In this document: piece after piece, positions 25,520 through 33,212 of the stretch
Position numbering within the stretch: the first letter of the stretch is position 1
How the letters are laid out: each line of letters begins with the position of its first letter
Assembly: GCA_000531095.1 (NCBI GenBank)
Contig: HG799464.1
Coordinates: 77,719-141,718 of the forward strand
Direction of reading: 5' to 3'
DNA: 64,000 nucleotides
Source: Gemmata massiliana
GTDB taxonomy: Bacteria > Planctomycetota > Planctomycetia > Gemmatales > Gemmataceae
Notes under the pieces: model-generated
What the model was told of the DNA's origin: nothing
What the model saw: only the letters and a program-made list of their open reading frames with translations
Databases searched by the model: none
Translations under genes and position numbers: made by a program

Positions 25520-28500
25520 GGCTGTTCCCCTCGGCGCTTGAAGTTCCGGAGCCCGCGTTCGTACTGGTTCGGGGTCACGTACCGCGTGTGGAAGACGTCC
25601 CAGTCTTTACGGAACCGGCGGTACACCGGGTCGTTTTCCAGCGTGGTCGGCGGCACGTCGTAGCTCGCCATGTTGTGCGCCGGGAGCGGCAGCACCGTCT
25701 TCCCGAACCGCGTGTTGAGGTCGCCGTCCTTCACCCAGCCGTCGCTGACCCAAACGAAGTCCCGTGTCCAGCCCGGTGGCGGGGCGGGCAGAGCCGCGAA
25801 CCGCAGAACGATCTCGTCGCCCGCGGTCAGGATCGCGTACCGGTCGTCGGTTTTTGCGAGCAGCTCGCGGATGTCCCCGAATCGGGTGTGGTAGCCGATC
25901 AGATCGCGCCACGGTTGCCCCTCGGCTACGAGTTGATCGTAATGGGGCAACTCGGGCGAACTGCGATTGGCCTGTGTCATAGCCACGATACCACGGAACC
26001 GCAGGTCCGCAACAGTGGGATGCAGCTCCTTCTCGGCGATCTGGGCGTCACCGGCGCCGCGCGCGTAGTGTAGTGCGTCCCAGTAGATTTCCATGTTCGT
26101 GCGAAGCCTGAACCGGCGCGCGACCCCTGGTCCATCCAGACCGTCGAGGCGCAAGAGTACGCTCTTGTTCTTCCCCGCCGGGAAGCCGATCTTGTCGCGG
26201 GCCACTTTCCAGCCGCCTTTACCGTCGGGCACTTCCAGCGTTAGCGCACGCGGGCGCGTGTTCTGCCCCTGTTCGAGTGCGTAGTTCACCGAACTGTCGG
26301 TCGGGTGAATCCACCCGTGCGCGACGAGCCAGACCGGTCCCTCGCGCGGGGCGTCGGCCCCCAGATCGACCTCGACCCAGTGATCGTTCGTGATGCCCTG
26401 GTACAATCCGCGCCCGGCGCGGTCCAGGTACTCACCGTCGACCGCGCGCACGACGGAAGTTACGTCCGCGCCGCGGTGGTCCCACGCCTGGGCCACGGGT
26501 CGGGTCGGCTGCGTGAGGTGGAACGCGGGTTTGGACGGTTCGAGGGCGAACCGCTCGTCGACGTACAGTTCCGTACCGGGTGGGTGGTCGATCACGCGCA
26601 GTGATAGGTGATCGAAGTAGTGCGTTTCCCAGAGGTTGGCGTTCACGCGGACCTCGTAGTGCCCGTCGCGTGGGACGAGCTGGTCACCGCGGATTTTCAC
26701 CCACTCGGTCGTTTGGAGGAACCCGCCTTTGTCTTGGGCGTTGATGTACATGCCGAGCGGGGTGCTCCACATGAAGTCGGTGACGAAGACGAACCGCTCG
26801 CCGTTCCAGGTGAAGAGGAACGGGCACGACCCTTTCAATCGCTGTTCGGCGACCACGGTTTGGTCGATGGCGCGCGCGAACTCGATTTGCGGGGTGCCGT
26901 TGGGCCACTGGATACGGAGCACGTCGCACTTGGTTCGGGTGCCCAATCCGAAGTGGCTCACGGGACCGGTGATCGGGCGCTTCACGACGTGAGTACCGGT
27001 CCGGAACTCGATTTCCCCGCAGACCCCGAAGGAGTTGATGCGGTTGTCGCCCTCGGCCGGCCCGGGGGCCGCGCGGAACCGAATGCTCTGCCAGTGATAC
27101 TCCTTCTTGCCGACGTTGCGGCTCCGGGTAGGGCGCCCTTCCGCGTCGAGCGCGAGTAGGTCGAGCCGGCCGGTCCCTGTGAGGTCCGCGGTTGCAACGA
27201 CGTTTGGAGGTAGAGTCGCGGACAGGCGCTCGAACTTCCCGTTCCCGGAACCCAACCACGCCGCGCTGCCCGATGCACGCGACGCGATCAGGTCCGGGGC
27301 GCCGTTGTTGTCGAGGTCCGCGATCAGCAGGTGGACGGAACCCGGTTCGGAGCCGGCCAAATTGTCCCACCGCCCGAGTTCGGCGACGTCCCACGACGCC
27401 CGCTTGTTTCGGTCCGAGATCCGGAGAATCGCACCGTCGGCTCGCAAGGCGATGAGATCGAAGGTGCCGTCATCGTTAGCGTCCGAAATGTTCACGGCCA
27501 AGTACTGGCCATCCGGCAGAGCGGTGGGCCAGCGCTTGAAAACTCCCGAGCGCTCGTTGGCGAAAACGTGTAACCGCCCGCGTGCGTCGAGCACCACGGC
27601 ATCGGCGGCCCCGTCGTGGTCGAGGTCGGCCCAGGCGAATGCGCGCCCGCTATCGACATCGGGGAAAATCGGTTGCGCGGTGAACGTACCGTCCAGGTTG
27701 TTGCGGAGCAGCACCGGCGCGCCCGTTCGTCGCGCGAGGAGGAGGTCCAGATCGCCGTCCAGATCAACGTCGGCGGCGAGTGCCGCTGCGAAATCGCCTT
27801 TGAGAATGTCCGCGGGGAGTTTCGTCTTCGCGGTCACATCGGTGAAATTGCCCTCTGCCCCCTGTTCGTAAAACTGCACTCCCTTGGGGCCGGCGATGAA
27901 GAGATCGGTGCGGAAGTCGTTATTCCAGTCGAGCGCAACAAGACCATCGGATGCGGCCGGGAGAGCGGGCAGGGCGTTCGGCGCCCCCACGCGCCGCACT
28001 TCGCTGGCTCCTGCCAAAAATACAACGGGATTCCCCTCACCCGTGAGCCAGACCGGAACGGCGGTGGCCCAGCGCCCCGCGGGAGCGTTTTCGAGTGGTT
28101 CGGTCGTGAATGTCAGTTCGGTATCGGCCGGGGCCAATGACGGGCGGACGGGTGCGAGCCGGAGGAACGTTCGGAGCGGGTACCCGCGGTACCCCCCGCG
28201 CGGGTTAATATCGGTCGCGTCCTGTGCGTACCCCGGGGCGGCGAGGTACAGGTTCGCGAACGGTGTGAGCGCGAATAGTGCGTTGTCGTCAAGTGGCCCG
28301 GTCGAAGCCTTTTCCCATTCTTCAAAGCTGGCGCGGATCTTATCACCGCCTTCAAACGTCCAGCTCGGGATTTCCGCTTTCAGCCGTGCAGTAACATCTT
28401 TCACAGCGGTACGATCGGCCCGCCGAACGGCTGCGCGTAACAGTTCGAGTCGGGCGTATCGGTTGTTCGGCCGGGCGGCGAGGATCTGTTCCAGGAGTCG

Positions 28501-29019
28501 TTGGTACTCGGCGTCACTGTCGGGCTTCTGCTCTTTGATGATGGTTTGAGCCAGGAAGAACAGGGCTTGAATGTCGTCGCGGTCCTTCTCGGTCGCTTTG
28601 CGGAGGCTCGCGATGGCCTCGGTGTACCGCCCACCCCGCTCCTCCAGTACGCCGCGCAGTTTCGCGATGTCGGGGTTGTCCGGGGAGAGCCGCTCCGCTT
28701 CTTTCAGGTCGCGCTCGGCGTCCGGGAACCGGGCCGTTCGGAAGTTCAAAAGCGCGCGGTTCGCCCAGGCCGCGGGCTCTTGCGGGACCAGTACGACGGC
28801 CTGATTGAGATTCGTTTCCGCGACGTCCCAGACGTCCACGTCCAGGGCCGCGCTCCCGAGCTCAAAGACTTCAACGAATTGTTCGTAGGTCGGCTCGCCC
28901 GGACCGGGCAGGCGCGTCTGGCGCTTCCACACGAAGAACGCCGTGGCCCCGGCCGCCACGAGGAGAACAACGACCGCGGCAATCAGTTTCGACCGGTGCC
29001 GGTGTAAGTACGAAGCCAT
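25516..29019 (-). CDS. TPR, FG-GAP and ASPIC-like giant membrane-anchored protein
   Basis: A 1167-residue protein. Membrane anchor at residues 11-30; TPR-like helices about 55-200; FG-GAP repeats about 390-650 with DVDLDGDLDLLL, DLDHDGAADAVV and DLDNNGAPDLIA; an ASPIC-like segment about 665-735 (INSFGVCGEIEFR, FGLGTRTKCDVLRIQWPNG). The last 430 residues (from CPFLFTWNGERFVFVTDFMW) have no fold I recognise but are conserved-looking, with several W/Y-rich blocks. It lies 24 bases after the flavoprotein gene and overlaps the UnbV gene. It probably forms an extracytoplasmic scaffold with that protein. Confidence 0.82.
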   Translation of the reverse strand: MASYLHRHRSKLIAAVVVLLVAAGATAFFVWKRQTRLPGPGEPTYEQFVEVFELGSAALDVDVWDVAETNLNQAVVLVPQEPAAWANRALLNFRTARFPDAERDLKEAERLSPDNPDIAKLRGVLEERGGRYTEAIASLRKATEKDRDDIQALFFLAQTIIKEQKPDSDAEYQRLLEQILAARPNNRYARLELLRAAVRRADRTAVKDVTARLKAEIPSWTFEGGDKIRASFEEWEKASTGPLDDNALFALTPFANLYLAAPGYAQDATDINPRGGYRGYPLRTFLRLAPVRPSLAPADTELTFTTEPLENAPAGRWATAVPVWLTGEGNPVVFLAGASEVRRVGAPNALPALPAASDGLVALDWNNDFRTDLFIAGPKGVQFYEQGAEGNFTDVTAKTKLPADILKGDFAAALAADVDLDGDLDLLLARRTGAPVLLRNNLDGTFTAQPIFPDVDSGRAFAWADLDHDGAADAVVLDARGRLHVFANERSGVFKRWPTALPDGQYLAVNISDANDDGTFDLIALRADGAILRISDRNKRASWDVAELGRWDNLAGSEPGSVHLLIADLDNNGAPDLIASRASGSAAWLGSGNGKFERLSATLPPNVVATADLTGTGRLDLLALDAEGRPTRSRNVGKKEYHWQSIRFRAAPGPAEGDNRINSFGVCGEIEFRTGTHVVKRPITGPVSHFGLGTRTKCDVLRIQWPNGTPQIEFARAIDQTVVAEQRLKGSCPFLFTWNGERFVFVTDFMWSTPLGMYINAQDKGGFLQTTEWVKIRGDQLVPRDGHYEVRVNANLWETHYFDHLSLRVIDHPPGTELYVDERFALEPSKPAFHLTQPTRPVAQAWDHRGADVTSVVRAVDGEYLDRAGRGLYQGITNDHWVEVDLGADAPREGPVWLVAHGWIHPTDSSVNYALEQGQNTRPRALTLEVPDGKGGWKVARDKIGFPAGKNKSVLLRLDGLDGPGVARRFRLRTNMEIYWDALHYARGAGDAQIAEKELHPTVADLRFRGIVAMTQANRSSPELPHYDQLVAEGQPWRDLIGYHTRFGDIRELLAKTDDRYAILTAGDEIVLRFAALPAPPPGWTRDFVWVSDGWVKDGDLNTRFGKTVLPLPAHNMASYDVPPTTLENDPVYRRFRKDWDVFHTRYVTPNQYERGLRNFKRRGEQP

Positions 29020-29043
29020 GACACTTCCGTTGACGGGTAAAAC

Positions 29044-30549
29044 TCAACGAAGCGGGGAGAGGGAGCCGGTGTACGGGTACATGTTGCACCGGTCGGGATC
29101 GCACAACCCGCACGAATTGTACGGCGCGAGCCGCTCACGGACCTCGGCCGCGAACGCATCCGCGTCCGCTGCGGGGAGTCCGGCGCCCTTTCGGAAAATG
29201 TGATCGGCGACCGCACGGTATTCCGGGTGGTCGGTCAGTAAGAAGGCGTCGTCGGGGGAAGCGAGGCCGGCTCGCTCGCGCTCCTCGCAGTAGATCGCGG
29301 CCACGAAGTACAGCGCCGCGACCGACACGAGTACGGGGAACCGATCGAAGCACGCGAAACACGTCCCGGTGATCTCGTCCACCCACGCGAGCTCTCGCAG
29401 TACGGTTTGGCCGTACTCGTTCAGGCGGCGTTCGCGCCCGGGACCAGCGCGCTCTTCAGCCAGGATGCGCCCGAGCCGGTTGACCGCGAAGAGTGTTTGG
29501 GCGATACCCGGGCTGAGCCAGGCGTCCAGGAACCCGGCGCCGTGTGGGAGCAGCGCCCAGTCCGCGCCAGCGGCCCGGGAGAGCCGGCGCTGTAATCGTC
29601 CGGTGCGCACGAATGGGCGCACGGGCACCGCCCGCGCGAACTGCCGCGCGAGCGACGGGTACGTGTTCAACAACCGCGACCACTCCGCTTCGGGAGATTC
29701 CCCGGGTACGATCGGGTGCGCGCTGGGGTCGAGGGAGAACCCTGCGCTGGTGACGCCGTTCTCGAAGCGGAGCACCCACATCCAACCGTTATCGATGATC
29801 TGGTGGAGAGCGGCGGCGTCGCACGGGAACGGGTGCCCGGCGGTCGCGGCCGTTCCGTACTGCTCTTCGAGCACGGACTGCCAGGGCGCGACGCCAGTGA
29901 AGTGCGAATACAACGCCCGCGATTTGACCCGGAGCTGTGTGGGATCAACGGATTCGATACCGAGTGCGCTGGCTATCACTTGCCCCGTTCCGGTCGCGTC
30001 GATCAGCATCCCGGCGCGAACCGCGACGGTTTCGTCGCCCCGGGTGCCGTCCAGTTCCCACCCGCGAGAGTCGTGGCGCACCGCATGCGTTTCCAGGTTG
30101 TCGAGATACGGAACCCCCGCCTCCACCGCGCGGTCGACGAGGTGCGAATCGAACTCGGCCCGGAACCAGTGCGTGTCTGCGGTCTCGTCGTTCGGGCTGG
30201 CCGCGACGATTAGGGTGTTCGCGTTGTCGTCTCGCGGGGTGAACGGCTGCCCGCGCTCATGGCGGAAGAAGCTGAACCCGCGCTTCAGACCGCACGGCAG
30301 GTGCGGGTTGGTTGCTTTCCAGGGGCCGTATTTGGCGAAGGGCCGGAGCCAATCGAGTCCGAACCGGTTCGCGATGTCCGCGAGTTTGAAGTCGGCGAGC
30401 GGGGTCGAGGATTCCCCGATAGCGAACCGCGGGTGCCGGCCGCGTTCGAGTAGTACGACCGAGTACCCGAGCTTCTGGGCGATGATGGCGAGGAGCGTGC
30501 CACCGAACCCGGAGCCGAGAATCGCGAGATCACAGTCGAATCGGGTCAC
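29044..30549 (-). CDS. FAD-dependent oxidoreductase, tryptophan-halogenase-like
   Basis: A 501-residue flavoprotein. FAD-binding GSGFGG at residues 12-17, then GESSTPLAD, which matches the GES(T/S)xP motif of flavin halogenases and geranylgeranyl-reductase-like enzymes. The halogenase W-x-W-x-I-P signature is replaced by WMWVLRFENG, so chlorination or bromination is uncertain. The C-terminus has a C-x-x-C plus Cys motif (CGLCDPDRC) that could bind a metal or cluster. GTG start at 30549, 15 bases after the radical SAM gene. In this operon it may oxidise or halogenate the product made upstream. Confidence 0.8.
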   Translation of the reverse strand: MTRFDCDLAILGSGFGGTLLAIIAQKLGYSVVLLERGRHPRFAIGESSTPLADFKLADIANRFGLDWLRPFAKYGPWKATNPHLPCGLKRGFSFFRHERGQPFTPRDDNANTLIVAASPNDETADTHWFRAEFDSHLVDRAVEAGVPYLDNLETHAVRHDSRGWELDGTRGDETVAVRAGMLIDATGTGQVIASALGIESVDPTQLRVKSRALYSHFTGVAPWQSVLEEQYGTAATAGHPFPCDAAALHQIIDNGWMWVLRFENGVTSAGFSLDPSAHPIVPGESPEAEWSRLLNTYPSLARQFARAVPVRPFVRTGRLQRRLSRAAGADWALLPHGAGFLDAWLSPGIAQTLFAVNRLGRILAEERAGPGRERRLNEYGQTVLRELAWVDEITGTCFACFDRFPVLVSVAALYFVAAIYCEERERAGLASPDDAFLLTDHPEYRAVADHIFRKGAGLPAADADAFAAEVRERLAPYNSCGLCDPDRCNMYPYTGSLSPLR

Positions 30550-30564
30550 GGTACCGGTTCCGCA

Positions 30565-31491
30565 TTAGGGCTCGAGGTGCTGCGACAGGTTCATTCGCGC
30601 GAGACGTGCTACTCGCGCCTCGCGATCGGGGGCGTCGGGAGAAACTTTGCCGATGTCCCATAAATCGAGGAACACGCGGCCCGCACGTTGTGCAAGCCCG
30701 TACTCCAGGGCGCGTTCGAGCGTCTCCAGGGCGGGCGGGGCGAAGTGCCCGGCCCGTGCGAGTTCTTCCATTGCCCCGTTGCCGTCGCGCGTGGGTATCA
30801 GACTACAGCATTCCGCCCCGTGCGCGAACGCGAAATCGATCGAGCGCTTGGCCCACTCCAGCCCCTCGTCTTCCGTGAGGAACGGCGGGCGCACCATGAT
30901 AAACGCGCGCACCGTAACCCCCGCGGTCCGCAGCGCGCGCGCGGCTTGCGCGAAGTCATCTGTGGTCATCCGCTTGTTCAGTCGGAGCAGCACCTCGGGG
31001 TGGACCGTTTCCAACCCGAGGGCGACTTCCAGCTTCACCCCTTGGTTCGCGAGCATGGCGTGGAACGATTCACAGCGCTTACCGATCGTTTTGGGGTGGC
31101 ACTCGACAATGACGCGCTCGAACGGGGCCGCGAGCCGGACAATTTCGGGGTAATCCTCCGGCGGAATCGCACGCGGATCGAAGAAGCTCCCGGCGTTGTA
31201 GAGCTTGAGGTGTTGGGCCGGCGGCAGTTGCGCCAGCGCCCAACGGATCTGTTCGGGGATCTGGCCGACACCGACTGATTCCGGGAGCGTGTTCTTCCAC
31301 AAATCGCACATCACGCAGCGGAACGGGCACTCGCGGTTGGTCAGGAACAGGGTCGCGACGTTCACGAGGCGCCCGTCGGCGGCCGGTTCGGGTTCGACGA
31401 GCCAGGCATACGGGCGGCCCGCGGTCAGCGCGTTCCGGGCCGGCCGGCGGGCCAGCACCCAGTCATCCGTGAAGAGCGGCACCGGCGTCAT
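30565..31491 (-). CDS. radical SAM enzyme
   Basis: A 308-residue radical SAM protein with the cluster motif C55-x3-C59-x2-C62 (CPFRCVMCDLW), and typical downstream beta-strand signatures LKLYNAGSFFDP, VALGLETVHPEVL and LNKRMT. No C-terminal SPASM-type cysteine set is evident. The fold is closer to MiaB/Elp3-like or archaeosine-related radical SAM families than to peptide-maturing ones, but the reaction cannot be assigned. Its ATG at 31491 overlaps the upstream gene by 29 bases. Confidence 0.88.
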   Translation of the reverse strand: MTPVPLFTDDWVLARRPARNALTAGRPYAWLVEPEPAADGRLVNVATLFLTNRECPFRCVMCDLWKNTLPESVGVGQIPEQIRWALAQLPPAQHLKLYNAGSFFDPRAIPPEDYPEIVRLAAPFERVIVECHPKTIGKRCESFHAMLANQGVKLEVALGLETVHPEVLLRLNKRMTTDDFAQAARALRTAGVTVRAFIMVRPPFLTEDEGLEWAKRSIDFAFAHGAECCSLIPTRDGNGAMEELARAGHFAPPALETLERALEYGLAQRAGRVFLDLWDIGKVSPDAPDREARVARLARMNLSQHLEP

Positions 31492-32806
31492 AGACCCTCT
31501 GGAAGATTCGGCGGTACGCGGCCGGGCTCGCGGGGAAGAGATCCTTGGGTTTGGTCGTTGCGCCGTGCTGGAACCGGCGCTTCGGGAACACCGGCATGTC
31601 CAGACCGGTCACGACTTTAACGCCCGCCGCAACGACTTGCCCCTTCAGAGCATAGAGCTTCTCGTGGTCCCAGTTCGTCAGTTCGATGAACGGAATCCCC
31701 TCCGCCACTTCAATTACCGAGGGGCACACGAAGGGACTGAGACCGGTGAACCCTGTGACCGAGAGCGGGGCGTAGGTCCGGGCGTATCCGCGGCTCTGCC
31801 CGCCCGAGTACGTCAGCGAGTGCTTGATCGCCTGGACGCCCCACCCTTCCTGGTACAGCATCAGGTTGTTCAGCACGCTCCGGATCGTCAGTTCCGGGTT
31901 ATCCTCGATCGGGTAGTCTTTGAGGTTCTCGTCGCCCCCGTCGCCGTCGAGCAAATACTTCCATTCCGGGTACCGCGCCCGGATGCCGCGGCACATCGCC
32001 AGGGCCATCGCCGCGGACTGCACGTCGAGCGGCTTGTAGTCTTCGATCACCCGGATCGCGTCTTCGATCTTTACGTCGGAGCTGCGGACCGAGATCGGTT
32101 CGAGGAACAGTTCCAGCCCGAGACGACTCAGAAATTCGCGGGCCTGATCGAGATCCGGGCTGCCGCCGTCTACTTCGAGTGTGAACGCTTTGAGCCGGGA
32201 CGGGCTGTCGCCGCGCTGGAGCAGGGCGTGGTAGGTGAGCAGGAAGACCGAGCCGCTATCGACGCCGCCGGAGAAGCAGACCCCGATCGGCTCCCGGGCC
32301 GGCACGCGGTCCAGCCAGCGGACGATCTCGTTGTAAGCGGCGCCGATGTAGCGCTCGCCGATGGTATTCGGGTCCGCGGGGAGCGAGTTCCGCGTCGGGG
32401 CGAAGAAGCGGTCGCAGGTGGGGCTCGGGTCCGGGCAGCCGACGAGTTCGAGCCGCATCACGTGGTGCGCGGGCACCATGCGCGTGTAGGACGGGTGGAA
32501 CTGGTCCCCGAGGCCCAAGATGTTCAACTGGTCGCGGATGGCGTCGATCCGGTCGGCGACGATGAGGATCGGCCCGTCGTGCCACTTGGCGATGAAGTAC
32601 CGCAGCAGCCGGCCGATGGTGCGCGCGAAGAAGATCGTGCGCCCGCGCTGGCCGATCAGGGCGAACTCGCCCTCGATGCGCCCGACCGCGCCCGCGTCTC
32701 CGGTGGCGACGAGTTCGCGCGCCTCGTCCACCGTCATGTTGTAGACGCGGTTACCAGCGGCGTCGGTGAGGTCGATGACCCGCGAGAGGGGGAGAGTGCG
32801 GTGCAT
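31463..32806 (-). CDS. asparagine-synthetase-like amidotransferase lacking the glutaminase cysteine
   Basis: A 447-residue protein with a degenerate N-terminal Ntn glutaminase-like domain (GRIEGEFALIGQRGRTIFFAR) and an ATP-pyrophosphatase domain with PP-loop SGGVDS at residues 179-184. The start ATG at 32806 gives MHR, not the MC of true class II amidotransferases, so it cannot release ammonia from glutamine in the usual way. Such degenerate forms include beta-lactam synthetases and lasso-peptide cyclases, which activate a carboxylate with ATP and close an amide. It is the first gene of the operon. A longer in-frame reading to 33028 is not supported. Confidence 0.82.
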   Translation of the reverse strand: MHRTLPLSRVIDLTDAAGNRVYNMTVDEARELVATGDAGAVGRIEGEFALIGQRGRTIFFARTIGRLLRYFIAKWHDGPILIVADRIDAIRDQLNILGLGDQFHPSYTRMVPAHHVMRLELVGCPDPSPTCDRFFAPTRNSLPADPNTIGERYIGAAYNEIVRWLDRVPAREPIGVCFSGGVDSGSVFLLTYHALLQRGDSPSRLKAFTLEVDGGSPDLDQAREFLSRLGLELFLEPISVRSSDVKIEDAIRVIEDYKPLDVQSAAMALAMCRGIRARYPEWKYLLDGDGGDENLKDYPIEDNPELTIRSVLNNLMLYQEGWGVQAIKHSLTYSGGQSRGYARTYAPLSVTGFTGLSPFVCPSVIEVAEGIPFIELTNWDHEKLYALKGQVVAAGVKVVTGLDMPVFPKRRFQHGATTKPKDLFPASPAAYRRIFQRVYDAGAALHG

Positions 32807-32848
32807 GCGTCCGGCCTTTAATGAGCCAGCAGATGAATTCCAGTAGCC

Positions 32849-32877
32849 AATATAGCAGTACACGGACGGCGGCAAGA
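32849..32877 (-). promoter_or_regulatory. weak promoter candidate for the six-gene operon
   Basis: On the minus strand TATATT (32854-32849) could serve as a -10 element about 43 bases before the ATG. The -35 partner (TCTTGC or TTGCCG) is poor, so this is tentative. Confidence 0.25.
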
Positions 32878-32924
32878 GTGTCGCATGGTACCGCGCCGCA
32901 GCGGGCTCTTTCGGCCAGGGTAAC

Positions 32925-32961
32925 AATTTTGCAGATCGTCCGATCCTGTTTGAATTTTGCA
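32925..32961. promoter_or_regulatory. operator-like direct repeats around a palindrome
   Basis: AATTTTGCA occurs at 32925-32933 and again at 32953-32961, 28 bases apart. Between them GATCG-TC-CGATC (32934-32945) is a perfect inverted repeat. The arrangement, upstream of the operon start at 32806, resembles a regulator binding site. Confidence 0.4.
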
Positions 32962-33040
32962 ATGCGGCGTGCGAAACTCTGAGAAGCAGCCGAGTCCCGT
33001 TCGCAAAGAGCGGGAGCGGGGGAACCACTGGGAGCGACGA

Positions 33041-33135
33041 GAGACGCTCCCCGGGGCGCAGGTGGGTACACCCACCGGGGCACGTTCAAGCCCTAGCCCG
33101 TCAGCTAACCTCGTAGGCCGGCGCGGGAGCGTCTC
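33041..33135. repeat. spaced inverted repeat GAGACGCTCCC
   Basis: GAGACGCTCCC (33041-33051) is exactly matched by GGGAGCGTCTC (33125-33135). The 73 bases between include CCCTAGCCCGTCAGCTAACC. The form suggests a dispersed intergenic repeat unit rather than a gene. Confidence 0.45.
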
Positions 33136-33212
33136 CCGCCGCTATTTGAACGGGCTCCCTCGTCGAATCATCTCGGACGATCGCGCCCATTCTCCGCACC
33201 CACGGTGCTGAT

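Larger units (their letters stand above)
32807..33212. other. intergenic region upstream of the UnbU/UnbV operon
   Basis: About 400 bases between divergent genes. It holds direct repeats with a palindrome (32925-32961) and a long-spaced inverted repeat (33041-33135). I searched both strands for a short precursor-peptide gene and found none with convincing features. Confidence 0.55.

Noticed and set aside
32751-33089. Minus-strand open frame upstream of the operon as a possible precursor peptide
   Set aside because: No leader-core pattern or conserved motif, and it overlaps the first gene in another frame.
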